From positions 1-64,000 of the forward strand of contig NZ_FIZY01000006.1 of assembly GCF_900060185.1 (NCBI RefSeq): DNA of 64,000 nt. Direction: 5' to 3'. The notes beneath the pieces were generated by a model, which saw only the letters and a program-made list of their open reading frames with translations, did not search any database and was not told the origin of the DNA. The position numbers were made by a program, and so were the translations under genes. This DNA is from Grimontia marina. GTDB lineage: Bacteria; Pseudomonadota; Gammaproteobacteria; Enterobacterales; Vibrionaceae. Positions 38,788-47,842 of this stretch are shown here, piece after piece; positions within the stretch are counted from its first letter, which is position 1; each line of letters opens with the position of its first letter.

Positions 38788-39756
38788 ATGAGGTGGCTGT
38801 TAAACAAGCTTGCTATCAAGCCGCTGTGTCGTTGGCAGAAAAGAGCCTTCGCATTTGGAGCGGTTCTGATAGCGATGGGGGCATGCATATTCGTTACATT
38901 GCTGGTTTACCCTCATATCGCGCTAGATGCGGAAAAATCTAATCTAACCTCACTCACCGTAGATATAAAAAATGGTGAGTATGTCTATCACTTATCCGGT
39001 TGTGCGGCTTGTCATACAAGTTTGGGTAATGGCTCGAAAGCAGCAGCGGGTGGTAAGAGGATAAAAACGCCTTTTGGAACGCTTTTATCTTCCAATATCA
39101 CACCGGATGAGACATTCGGGATAGGTGACTGGAGTATCGCTGAGTTTGAAGGGGCGATGAGAAAGGGTATTTCTCCGGATGGGTATTTTTATTATCCAGC
39201 CTTTCCATACACAACATATGCGCGCATGAGCGATCAAGATATTGTGGATCTCAAAGCATATATCGATGCCGGTATTGCACCTGCAGCTGAAAACGTAGAA
39301 GAGAAAACACTCCCGTTTCCTTTCAGTATCCGTTCGGGACTTGGAATATGGAATATTTTTTATGCGGATGATGACAACATTGTTCCTACTTCTGACGGTG
39401 AAGCTTCTCCAGAATTAAGGCGTGGGGCATATCTAGTTGAAGCATTAGGGCATTGCGGAGAGTGCCATACACCAAGGGATGCTTTGGGCGGTATTTTGCG
39501 TGATAAATGGATGTATGGTGTGGAGATCGGAGAATTCAATCCTGCGCCGAGTCTATTGAACTCTCCTGATGCACTGGGAGATTGGAGCAAAGAGGATTGG
39601 CGTCGCTTTCTGAAAGCAGGACTGTTACCAGACGGAAATCACACTGGCGGAGAGATGGCTCTGGTTGTCGACGAGATCACCTCTAAGCTCAGCGATGAAG
39701 ACGCGGATGCAATGACAGTATACTTTCAATCACTGCGGGGGGGAGATGAAAGGTGA
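38788..39756 (+). CDS. Membrane-anchored diheme cytochrome c
   Basis: 322 residues. An N-terminal membrane helix (about 19-42) anchors two cytochrome c domains in the periplasm. Heme sites are CAACH (72-76) and CGECH (223-227); axial methionines are probably in the YARMSDQD and later GGEMALVV segments. The layout resembles the cytochrome subunits of membrane alcohol, aldehyde or sugar dehydrogenases, but no dehydrogenase is encoded here. It overlaps the next gene by four bases (GTGA) and starts 2 bp after the ABC permease. Likely role: accept electrons from the b561 protein and pass them to the respiratory chain, or the reverse. Confidence 0.88.
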   Translation: MRWLLNKLAIKPLCRWQKRAFAFGAVLIAMGACIFVTLLVYPHIALDAEKSNLTSLTVDIKNGEYVYHLSGCAACHTSLGNGSKAAAGGKRIKTPFGTLLSSNITPDETFGIGDWSIAEFEGAMRKGISPDGYFYYPAFPYTTYARMSDQDIVDLKAYIDAGIAPAAENVEEKTLPFPFSIRSGLGIWNIFYADDDNIVPTSDGEASPELRRGAYLVEALGHCGECHTPRDALGGILRDKWMYGVEIGEFNPAPSLLNSPDALGDWSKEDWRRFLKAGLLPDGNHTGGEMALVVDEITSKLSDEDADAMTVYFQSLRGGDER

Positions 39757-40931
39757 AATGGTTACTATCACTTCTCATATTATTTTCTTTTGTATCCAGT
39801 GCAGATGAGCCAGCGCTATGTAATACGTATCAGCATCAGGCGCGTCTCATCGACAGCGATCTTATTCTCTGCTGGTCAGTGGGTGATGATGATTTGAAAG
39901 TCAAAGCTATTCATCCAGGAGAAGTCTGGATAGGACTTGGCTTCGGTAAGACAATGACAAACGCTGACGCGGTCATTGGATATATAGATAAAGCTCTCGT
40001 TATTGATAGCTACATGTCGGGCAGGCTTCAGGTCGATATCAATGACGATCCAGAGCAGAATATCACCGGCTCATCTATTGAGTTTAACAACGATGATACC
40101 ACCCTGATATTTGAACGCATTCTGGATACCGGCGACATCAGGGACGCGGTGATTAATCCATCTCAATTTACTGATTTGTTGTGGGCTGTTGGTGGGAATA
40201 AGTCGTTTGGCCTTCACCCAGAATATGGGGTGCAGCAAATTCATTTTGGGAGTGGCGCGCAAGCAGAAAGAAGCTTTTCGGTTCTCATTATCCTCCATGC
40301 GCTTTTACTGGTATTGAGCTGGGGGATCTTGTCTCCAATCATTATTACAGTCACTCGTTATTTTAAGGTCACCCCCGGGCAAAATTTTCCAATTTCTCTC
40401 GATAACAAGTTTTGGTGGGTCACCCACTGGTTAGGTCATGCTGGTGTTATTGTATTGTCTATCATTGCATTTGGATTAAGTGTTTGGAGTATTGGCGGTT
40501 TTGACCTCTCAACCCTACATGCAAAGGTAGGTATAGTGGTGTTGGGACTATCAGTTATCCAGGGAGGATATGGCTGGGCAAGGGGAACAAAAGGAGGGCC
40601 TATTGATGATCATGGGAATCCAGTGCCCAGAAACATGTGGTATGGTGATCACTATAACATGACGCTGTATCGTCGGCTCTTTGAGTGGTTACACAAATCG
40701 ATGGGCTATGTAGTGCTAATAGCTTCACATCTGTGTTTGTACACAGGATTCTTTCTCTTCAACCTTGGAGCCTGGGCGTATATTCTGTTGCTTGTTATGG
40801 AAGTTCTCATGGTTGGTGCGTATGTGCTTTTCAGTCTCCAACACCGTTGGATAGATACTTACCATGCTATATGGGGCTTTAGCCGCTCTCACCCTGGCAA
40901 TAGATTTAGCAAGCGGCCTTATAAAGAGTAA
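39753..40931 (+). CDS. DOMON domain-cytochrome b561 fusion protein
   Basis: 392 residues with a signal peptide (1-17). Residues about 20-170 form a DOMON domain like the heme domain of cellobiose dehydrogenase, with likely b-heme ligands Met68 (KTMTNADAVIG) and His155 (FGLHPEYG). Then come five to six membrane helices of cytochrome b561 type with histidines 182, 225 or 229, 256 and 314 able to bind two hemes. Such CYBDOM proteins carry electrons across the membrane in eukaryotes; bacterial ones are little studied. The start is GTG at 39753, overlapping the diheme cytochrome c stop. It is the last gene of the operon and converges on the gntR gene. Confidence 0.88.
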   Translation: MKWLLSLLILFSFVSSADEPALCNTYQHQARLIDSDLILCWSVGDDDLKVKAIHPGEVWIGLGFGKTMTNADAVIGYIDKALVIDSYMSGRLQVDINDDPEQNITGSSIEFNNDDTTLIFERILDTGDIRDAVINPSQFTDLLWAVGGNKSFGLHPEYGVQQIHFGSGAQAERSFSVLIILHALLLVLSWGILSPIIITVTRYFKVTPGQNFPISLDNKFWWVTHWLGHAGVIVLSIIAFGLSVWSIGGFDLSTLHAKVGIVVLGLSVIQGGYGWARGTKGGPIDDHGNPVPRNMWYGDHYNMTLYRRLFEWLHKSMGYVVLIASHLCLYTGFFLFNLGAWAYILLLVMEVLMVGAYVLFSLQHRWIDTYHAIWGFSRSHPGNRFSKRPYKE

Positions 40932-40943
40932 TCAATACACTTT

Positions 40944-41684
40944 TTAGAAACCATTTTTACCACGCATGACCTCTAGCGTGGTGTCGTAAACGCTATTGAG
41001 GTGATTGACCATCATCTCTTCTGCTCTATCTGGGTCTCGATTTTCTAAAGCCTGATAAATCCTCACGTGTTCTTTGTAACTCTTTTCAATGCTTCCATCG
41101 ACAGACAGTACAACGCGCCTGAATTGAAGGCCAAATGCATAGAGCTCTTGAGCATATTTGTTGAGCAATTCATTAGGAACGCATTCGGCAATTAAACGGT
41201 GGAACTGTTTATCAGACAGTTGAAAATGAACGGGCTGATCGAACAGCTTTTGTTGTTGTTCAAGCAGCGACGCCATGCTCTTGAGGCCAAACTCATCAAT
41301 ATTTAGAGTCGCTTTTCTAACGATCGCCCGCTCGATGATTTTTCGGGTTTCAAATACCGTATCTATATCGTGATTGTTTATCTGAAGATCTGACAGACTT
41401 GGATTCAGTTCCTGACACTTTTCTAGAAGGTCTGTTGTTCTGTTAATGGTTGTTTTTGCACCGTGTGAGATGTTAAGCAAGCCGAACTCAGATATCAGCC
41501 CCAATGAACCGCGAACCGTTTCTCTACTTACACCAAAAGTGTTTGAGAGTTCTCGTTCACTTGGGAGTTCGTCACCGTCTCTCAGCAGTCCAGTGAAAAT
41601 CATTTCTAAAATCTTTTCAGCGAGAATTTCTTTTTTGGTTTTGTTTCTTAGTTTGTGTTCATTATCTAAAAATAACAGAGACAT
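40944..41684 (-). CDS. GntR-family regulator, FadR (FCD) subgroup
   Basis: 246 residues. The winged helix (about 15-80) contains GDELPSERELSNTFGVSRETVRGSL; the C-terminal FCD effector domain (about 105-230) has the metal-type residues in DTVFETRKIIE, DKQFHRLIAE and YKEHVRIYQALENRD. FadR-type GntR proteins commonly sense sugar acids, lactate or fatty acyl compounds. I chose the ATG at 41684; a TTG at 41693 is possible. A copy of the operator dyad lies 68 bp upstream, suggesting autoregulation. It is the best candidate for the factor reading all four dyads, although lactate control cannot be excluded given its place beside the lld genes. Confidence 0.9.
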   Translation of the reverse strand: MSLLFLDNEHKLRNKTKKEILAEKILEMIFTGLLRDGDELPSERELSNTFGVSRETVRGSLGLISEFGLLNISHGAKTTINRTTDLLEKCQELNPSLSDLQINNHDIDTVFETRKIIERAIVRKATLNIDEFGLKSMASLLEQQQKLFDQPVHFQLSDKQFHRLIAECVPNELLNKYAQELYAFGLQFRRVVLSVDGSIEKSYKEHVRIYQALENRDPDRAEEMMVNHLNSVYDTTLEVMRGKNGF

Positions 41685-41751
41685 AATAGGCAAGCCTTTT
41701 ACTTTTATTCACGGGAGTGTCGACTGAAAACAAAAGCAGACTGATTGTTAA

Positions 41752-41772
41752 CTGGTCTTTAAAGCATACCAG
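41752..41772. promoter_or_regulatory. Operator dyad before the gntR gene (site 4)
   Basis: CTGGTC (41752-41757), nine bases, TACCAG (41767-41772). It matches the CTGGT-N11-ACCAG core perfectly and the wider dyad with one mismatch. Position upstream of the regulator fits self-control. Confidence 0.65.
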
Positions 41773-41862
41773 AAAACGAAAGGATGTTTGTAGTACTTGC
41801 GAGATCTGTATGGATATTAAGTAATCAGGCGTAATGATGATGAGGATATTCTGGAAAAAGAT

Positions 41863-41892
41863 ACAGAGCAGGGAATGTGCCCGCTGCTCTGT
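41863..41892 (-). terminator. Rho-independent terminator after the D-lactate dehydrogenase gene
   Basis: A 9-bp perfect stem, ACAGAGCAG (41863-41871) with CTGCTCTGT (41884-41892); on the minus strand it is followed by ATCTTTTTCC. It separates the lactate operon from gntR. Confidence 0.8.
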
Positions 41893-41914
41893 GATTGAGT
41901 AAAAATCGAGGTGT

Positions 41915-44746
41915 TCAGTTGTTTGGCGTCGAAGCCTCATCCAATAGGTACAAGATACTGCGGTATGGAATACCACTGTGATGAGTTAATCCAATCTCAC
42001 AGGTTCTACTGTTGCTGAATCCACGCGTGCAACCATCCGGAATCTGGGTTTTGAGCGGTGAAAGGGCAGATTCATTGAGCTCTGGGGTAAAAAAGCCTTT
42101 ATCGCCTGCAAAACCACAACACTCAATATGCTCAGGCACAATCACTTCCTTTGCACACGCTTTAGTGGCTTTCAGCAGAGTCTCTGCTAATCCCATACGT
42201 TTCGAACTGCAGGTGATATGAAGCATCACGGTTTCATCCAGTGGCTTGATATCCAACTCATCAATCAGATGTTCCATGATAAAGCCTGCTGGTTCCATGA
42301 TATTCATGGTCTGGGAAAAGGTTTCCTTACTGAGTTTGGTGCAAGGGCTGGTGTCCATCAGCACTGGTACTTTTCCATGCTGGCTTACATGCCAAAGCGC
42401 GGCTTGAAGCTCCTCGCTTTTGTTCTTGGCGATAGAATTCATGCCTTTACTGTCATAAGGCATACCACAACAAAGTGATTTGAGCGCGTTTGGCATAATG
42501 ACTTGATATCCCGCACGCTCGAGAAGTGACAATGTCACCTCAGTTAATGAGCGTTTGTCATCGCTGTTGACTTCATTGCCCATATTGCGTGAGGCACAAG
42601 AAGGGAAGTAAACGACTTTTTTCTCTTTAGCGATGGCAGATGGCTCGACCGGGGCACTATTAGCAACAGGAAAGCTTTCATACCAGATAGGTGTTTTGCC
42701 TTTTGTCAGTTTACGTAGTCCGTTAATAGCCGAACCGAGCGCTTTTTCGCCCACTGTTTTCTGCATGATCTTATTGGTGCTTAAACCGAACCGCGTCATT
42801 GCAGTGACGGCGGAGAAATGATCCGCGGTCCAAGTTGCTATCGGCGTAAAGCGTTTGTACTTTTCTGTTCGTACTCTCTTGATGAGATCGCCGGTGTTGA
42901 TACCGACAGGACAGCGGTCGGCACACAAACCTGTTGCCGCGCAGGTATCCACACCCAAGTAGTCGAACGCCTTTTGAAGCTCTTTATGTCTATCTGTATT
43001 GCCTTCGCGCTCGAGACGGCTCAACTCGCGATAAATAACGATACGTTGGCGAGGCGACAGCGAAAGCGTCCTTGAAGGACACACAGCCTCACAGAAACCA
43101 CATTCGATACAACGATCGACGAGATCGTCGGCTTTGGGCATCGGTTTCAGGTTCTTAACGTGTGCATGCGGGTCGTCATTGATGATCACACCTGGGTTAA
43201 GCAGCCCTTTGGGATCGAACAAGGTTTTGATGCAGTGCATCAGTGAATAGGCATCAGCTCCCCATTCCAGTTCGACATAAGGTGCCATGTTGCGACCTGT
43301 ACCATGCTCTGCTTTCAAAGAACCGCCATATTTAACCGCAACGAGCTGTGCCACGTCGTCCATGAACTGACCGTAGCGCTCAACTTCTTCTGTGCTATCG
43401 AATCCCTGTGTGAAGACAAAGTGGAGATTACCTTCTAGCGCATGGCCAAAGATGATAACTTCGTGGTAATCATATTGGGTAAACAACGCCTGAAGCTCTC
43501 GTACGCCCGATGCCAAACGTTCAACAGGGAAGGCGACATCTTCAATAATGACAGTGGTGCCCGCTTCGCGAACAGCGCCGACGGCAGGGAACATACCTTT
43601 ACGAATGCCCCAAAGCGTCGCGACGGTGTGAGTGTCTGAGGTGAATGCGACTTGATGCGGCACCTCATATTGCGCGATGGACGAGAGAATAGCGTCGCAC
43701 TGTTGGTCGAGTGTTTCCTGATCCGCGGCGCGGGACTCCACCAGCAATGCGCAATGTTCGAGTGTGAGTTGTGGCAGAAAGTCAGGCATGCCGGGCTTGT
43801 CGGCGACGGAACGCAATGCACGTCCATCCATCATTTCTACCGAAGAAACTGGCGTTTTAGAAAGTGCGGTGACGGCATTTGATGCGGTTTCGATATCGTT
43901 AAACACCAACAAGGTTGATGCTTTGTTCGGGTGCTCTACCACTGTGTGGTAAGTGATCTCAGCAATAAAGCCCAATGTGCCTTCAGATCCCACCATCAAG
44001 TGCGTTAGCACATCGATAGGATCAGTGAAGTCAATCAAAGCGTTGAGTGCATAGCCAGTGGTGTTTTTTAAGCGGTATTTATGAGCGATACGTGACTTCA
44101 ACTCGTGATTCGCGTTCACTTCATCACAGAGCGACTGAATACCTTCAATCAAATGCTGGTGGCTTTGTTTAAATTGGTCGACCGATTGGCTATTTGCGGT
44201 ATCGAGAAGGGATCCATCGTGAAAAACGATCTTCATCGACTCGACGGTTTTATAGGTATTTTGCGCGGTACCACAACACATACCGCTGGCATTATTCGCC
44301 GCAATACCGCCGATTTTGCAGCTATTGATGGAGGCTGGATCCGGCCCGATCTTTCGGTCAAAAGGGGCGAGGTAGCGGTTGGCATCTGCACCGATCACAC
44401 CTGGCTGTAGCCGGATTTTCTCACCGTCTTCGAGAATGGTGTGGTTACGCCAGTTATCTGTAAGCGTAATTAACACCGAATCAGACACCGCTTGACCGGA
44501 AAGGCTGGTGCCTGCTGCGCGGAAGGTAAACGGAACGTTCAGTTCGCCACAGGTTTGAATGATGAATACCACATCCTCTAAATCATCCGCCTGCGCGACA
44601 ATTTTAGGGATTAAACGATAGAAGCTGGCATCCGTACCATAAGCCAAACGACGGGTTTCATCCGTGATGAGTCGCTGTTGCGGGATCCTTAGTTGTAACG
44701 CTTCATGAAGGGTCTTGTAGATTGAGTCAGCCAATGTTTGGCTCAT
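41915..44746 (-). CDS. dld-II: FAD/Fe-S D-lactate dehydrogenase (Dld-II type)
   Basis: 943 residues in one chain. The N-terminal FAD-binding PCMH domain has AAGTSLSGQAVSDS and a GSEGTLGFIAEIT segment, with AEHGTGRN further on. It is followed by a ferredoxin-like region (CIECGFCEAVCP near 545, CAATGLCADRCPVG) and two CCG domains (CCGMPYDSKG, CCGFAGDKG). This domain order is that of Dld-II of Shewanella, a respiratory D-lactate dehydrogenase. It is last in the lldEFG-dld operon, overlapping lldG by four bases. A glycolate oxidase-like role is an alternative. Confidence 0.88.
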   Translation of the reverse strand: MSQTLADSIYKTLHEALQLRIPQQRLITDETRRLAYGTDASFYRLIPKIVAQADDLEDVVFIIQTCGELNVPFTFRAAGTSLSGQAVSDSVLITLTDNWRNHTILEDGEKIRLQPGVIGADANRYLAPFDRKIGPDPASINSCKIGGIAANNASGMCCGTAQNTYKTVESMKIVFHDGSLLDTANSQSVDQFKQSHQHLIEGIQSLCDEVNANHELKSRIAHKYRLKNTTGYALNALIDFTDPIDVLTHLMVGSEGTLGFIAEITYHTVVEHPNKASTLLVFNDIETASNAVTALSKTPVSSVEMMDGRALRSVADKPGMPDFLPQLTLEHCALLVESRAADQETLDQQCDAILSSIAQYEVPHQVAFTSDTHTVATLWGIRKGMFPAVGAVREAGTTVIIEDVAFPVERLASGVRELQALFTQYDYHEVIIFGHALEGNLHFVFTQGFDSTEEVERYGQFMDDVAQLVAVKYGGSLKAEHGTGRNMAPYVELEWGADAYSLMHCIKTLFDPKGLLNPGVIINDDPHAHVKNLKPMPKADDLVDRCIECGFCEAVCPSRTLSLSPRQRIVIYRELSRLEREGNTDRHKELQKAFDYLGVDTCAATGLCADRCPVGINTGDLIKRVRTEKYKRFTPIATWTADHFSAVTAMTRFGLSTNKIMQKTVGEKALGSAINGLRKLTKGKTPIWYESFPVANSAPVEPSAIAKEKKVVYFPSCASRNMGNEVNSDDKRSLTEVTLSLLERAGYQVIMPNALKSLCCGMPYDSKGMNSIAKNKSEELQAALWHVSQHGKVPVLMDTSPCTKLSKETFSQTMNIMEPAGFIMEHLIDELDIKPLDETVMLHITCSSKRMGLAETLLKATKACAKEVIVPEHIECCGFAGDKGFFTPELNESALSPLKTQIPDGCTRGFSNSRTCEIGLTHHSGIPYRSILYLLDEASTPNN

Positions 44747-45423
44747 GGTTGCTCCTTAACCAAAATCAGGATCAGGCGCTTCGGTCCGTGTGCGCCGTAG
44801 GCGAGTGTCTGTTGAATATCTGCCGTTTTTGACGGGCCAGAAATTAACACCAAATTTGTTGGTGGTTGGGTTTCCCATCCCGCTTCTTTCCAAAAAGGAG
44901 AAGCCATTAACTCGCTGAAATTAGACACAATGTCAGATTCATGAAGGATAGCAATATGAACAGGGGGAACCAGTGACAGGGCTCGCGGTTCGTCTTCGCC
45001 GGCAACAATCGCGAGGGTGCCAGTATCGGCAATAGCGGCTTTAATCACATTAACGCTGGCATCGACCTCTTGAAACAAGGTGGTTTTCAGCGCTTCCATG
45101 GTTTGGTCATATTTGAGCGCCATTGTGTCAGGGCATTGGTTTGCGATAACTTCCGCCAAGGGACTACTTTTCGAAAACAGCACTTTGCCGAATCCATTAC
45201 TTTGAATGCATTCTATCAATGCCGTCTCAATGCTTCCTTTCTCGGTACGGATAATTTCCGTGTGGCTTGCTTCCATACACCCCAATAAACGCTCAACGCG
45301 GGCTTGACTGTTATCCGATGTCCAAGCTTGCCACGCTGGCAATTCATTGCTTTGCGGCGCGCGAGGTGCCGCGTTCAATTTGGCGAAGATCTCAGCGCGG
45401 GCTTGTTGACTCTGTGTTTTCAT
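44743..45423 (-). CDS. lldG: L-lactate oxidation complex protein LldG (LutC)
   Basis: 226 residues, LUD domain protein. Conserved parts are the segment GTLAIVAGEDEPRALSLVPP and VHIAILHESDIV, then NLVLISGPSKTADIQQTLAYG and AHGPKRL near the end. With LldE and LldF it forms an L-lactate dehydrogenase complex that feeds electrons to the quinone pool. Overlaps of four bases with both neighbours (ATGA) indicate coupled translation. Confidence 0.9.
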   Translation of the reverse strand: MKTQSQQARAEIFAKLNAAPRAPQSNELPAWQAWTSDNSQARVERLLGCMEASHTEIIRTEKGSIETALIECIQSNGFGKVLFSKSSPLAEVIANQCPDTMALKYDQTMEALKTTLFQEVDASVNVIKAAIADTGTLAIVAGEDEPRALSLVPPVHIAILHESDIVSNFSELMASPFWKEAGWETQPPTNLVLISGPSKTADIQQTLAYGAHGPKRLILILVKEQP

Positions 45424-46850
45424 TTTTGGCCTCCGTTGCGCTGTGCGAGCTTGGCTTTAAGCGAGGTTTTGGCGAGTTTCGGCTTCACGCGACACTGCGT
45501 CCAGTTGCCGAGATGATTCGGGATGAGTCCGTTCATCTTTCTCGCGGCATCGAGGCCTGTGTGGTAGAGCGATGGGTGAGTGGCGGCGAAAGCGAAACTT
45601 TTCATCGCAGCCTTCTCTAGCGTATTGCTGGCCGCATTTTGCCCCATTAAAGCATTATGACCTGTTTCCGGCTTGTTCTTAGATTCCTGACGTAAACGCT
45701 GGTGCAGGGAAGGGATAGGAATGCGAACCGGACACACTTCCTCACAGGCACCGCATAAGCTGGATGCGGTAATCAGTTCTTTGGTGCTGTCGATACCCAT
45801 CAGATGCGGAGAGATAATCTTCCCTATGGGGCCAGGATAGACTGTTCCGTAGGCGTGGCCGCCAATGCGGGTATAAACCGGACAGTGGTTCATGCAGGCA
45901 CCACAGCGAATACATTGGAGTGTTTTGCGAAGTTCCTCATCGTGATAAGCCTGAGTCCGGCCATTGTCCAACAAAATAAGGTGGACTTCTTCGGGGCCAT
46001 CCAACTCGCCTTCTTTGCGAGGGCTGCTGATCATATTGAAGTATGTTGTGATGTTCTGGCCAGTGGCGGAACGGGTCAAGGCACTATAAAGGGGTGGTAC
46101 GTCAGACAGGAACTCAACCACCTTTTCGATACCTGTGATAGCAATATGGACGCTAGGAATCGTGGTACACATACGCCCATTGCCTTCGTTCTCAACCAAG
46201 CAAAGGGTGCCCGTTTCAGCCACGGCAAAGTTAACACCTGAAACACCAACCTCTGCTTCTTGATAGGCCTCACGAAGAGCGTTGCGGCCAGTTTGAATTA
46301 AGGTATCGACATCGGTCGTTGGCTTGAAATCGTTTAGGTTGTGTTCGAAAGTGTCCGAAACTTGCTGCTTGTTCTTGTGAATGGCGGGCATGATGATGTG
46401 CGAAGGGGTATCACCGTCCAATTGTACAATGTACTCGCCCATGTCGCTTTCTAAACAGCGTATACCTTGCTTTTCCATGTGGTGATTGAGGCCAATCTCC
46501 TCACTCACCATAGATTTTCCTTTCACCATGAGCGTGGCTTGGTGTTTCTCCGCAATGTCACTGAAAATGGCATTGGCCTCATCTGCATTAAGTGCCCAAT
46601 GAACATGAATGCCGTTACGGGTGAGCTGGGTTTCTAGCTTTTCCAAAAGCTCTGGCAGCTTGCTTAAACAGCGCTGACGAATGGCTTCTGCCCGGTCGCG
46701 CACGGCTTTCTCTTCGGCTGCATCAGGAAAGGCGTCACGCCGTTTACCACGAAGGTAGTCCATCGCCCCACGGAAATTCTGTCTAAGCTCTTTGTCACCC
46801 AGTGCTTCTTTCGCCTGCAGGTGGAAATTTTCCGGTGTATTGTGACTCAT
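45420..46850 (-). CDS. lldF: L-lactate oxidation iron-sulfur protein LldF (LutB)
   Basis: 476 residues. The N-terminal LUD domain (SEEIGLNHHMEKQGIRCLESDMGEYIVQL...) is followed by a two-cluster ferredoxin module: CIRCGACMNHCPVYTRIGGH and CGACEEVCPVRIP. The C-terminal tail ends in a PKLAKTSLKAKLAQRN segment. It is the electron-transfer subunit of the LldEFG complex. Start and stop overlap the neighbouring genes by four bases. Confidence 0.92.
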   Translation of the reverse strand: MSHNTPENFHLQAKEALGDKELRQNFRGAMDYLRGKRRDAFPDAAEEKAVRDRAEAIRQRCLSKLPELLEKLETQLTRNGIHVHWALNADEANAIFSDIAEKHQATLMVKGKSMVSEEIGLNHHMEKQGIRCLESDMGEYIVQLDGDTPSHIIMPAIHKNKQQVSDTFEHNLNDFKPTTDVDTLIQTGRNALREAYQEAEVGVSGVNFAVAETGTLCLVENEGNGRMCTTIPSVHIAITGIEKVVEFLSDVPPLYSALTRSATGQNITTYFNMISSPRKEGELDGPEEVHLILLDNGRTQAYHDEELRKTLQCIRCGACMNHCPVYTRIGGHAYGTVYPGPIGKIISPHLMGIDSTKELITASSLCGACEEVCPVRIPIPSLHQRLRQESKNKPETGHNALMGQNAASNTLEKAAMKSFAFAATHPSLYHTGLDAARKMNGLIPNHLGNWTQCRVKPKLAKTSLKAKLAQRNGGQK

Positions 46851-47620
46851 TGTTCACCTCCTGCCACTCCAGTGCGCTCGGCCAAAAAACGGGCGATATG
46901 TTTACCCTTGAAGGTTTCTCCTTTGTATTCCAGTGCGCCATTGATATTGAGCATGCAACCCCAATCTGCGCTGACGAATTCAACGCCGCCAGTGTTTTTC
47001 AGGTTGTTTGATTTGTCCTCCACCATAGCTTCACTGATGTTCGGATGACGAACAGAGAAAGTGCCACCGAATCCGCAGCACTCTTCTTCATACTGGGGAT
47101 GTTTCACTTCCACATTGTCGAGTTGTCCCAGCAAATGTGCGGTGTAAATGTGTACGTTCATTTCTCGTCGTGCGGCACAAGAGGTATGCATAGCGACGGT
47201 GGTTTGTTCACCTTGGTCTTTGAATTGTGCGCGGCAGATATTGGTCAGAAACTCTGTGAGCTCAAAGACTCGTGATGAAAAAGACTTGGCTGTGGCTTCA
47301 AGGGGATGATCTTTAAACAGGCGAGGATAGTGATGAACCATCATGCCACCACAGGAGCCGGATAGAATGACCACGGGAATGTTCTCTGGAAACAGAGACA
47401 TTTGGTGTTCAGCGACGGCTCTGGCTTCTTCTGTATAGCCCGAGCTGTAAGCAGGCTGTCCGCAACAGGTTTGTTTAGGAACAAACTCGACGTTTATGCC
47501 TTGTTGCTCTAACAGAGAAATGGCGTCTAATCCAGTATCCGGGTCAAAAGCATCCACCAGACAAGTAGCGTAGAGGTAAATCTTCCGTGGTTTTGCAGGG
47601 TAGATCCGAGGTTGTTGCAT
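46847..47620 (-). CDS. lldE: L-lactate oxidation protein LldE (LutA)
   Basis: About 257 residues with two CCG cysteine motifs: CCGQPAYSSGYTEEAR and CCGFGGTFSVRHP, which bind a cluster as in heterodisulfide reductase subunit B and GlpC. It starts the lldEFG-dld operon. I chose the ATG at 47620 because AGGAC lies 5 bases before it; an ATG at 47647 lacks a clear ribosome site. No lactate permease is seen in the window. Confidence 0.9.
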   Translation of the reverse strand: MQQPRIYPAKPRKIYLYATCLVDAFDPDTGLDAISLLEQQGINVEFVPKQTCCGQPAYSSGYTEEARAVAEHQMSLFPENIPVVILSGSCGGMMVHHYPRLFKDHPLEATAKSFSSRVFELTEFLTNICRAQFKDQGEQTTVAMHTSCAARREMNVHIYTAHLLGQLDNVEVKHPQYEEECCGFGGTFSVRHPNISEAMVEDKSNNLKNTGGVEFVSADWGCMLNINGALEYKGETFKGKHIARFLAERTGVAGGEQ

Positions 47621-47798
47621 GTGCTGTCCTCGCGACATTGCTTTCATTGAGATCTAGTCAGTCTTTCAGCGACTGGATTTTCTTATTATTGGAATTTGAG
47701 AATAATGCGTACACGATAGTTCGATAAATAGCATTGAATGAATTTATTGTTTCCAAAAACAATATAATGACAAGGATTTTGGTTGTTTCAGGCAAAAG

Positions 47799-47825
47799 AA
47801 AAGCGCCAATTTGGCGCTTTTCGCA
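47799..47825. terminator. Terminator after the HDOD gene
   Basis: AAAAGCGCC (47799-47807), a short AATTT loop and GGCGCTTTT (47813-47821). A and T runs on both sides make it able to work in both directions. Confidence 0.8.
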
Positions 47826-47842
47826 GGGGAGAGCAGGGGGTT

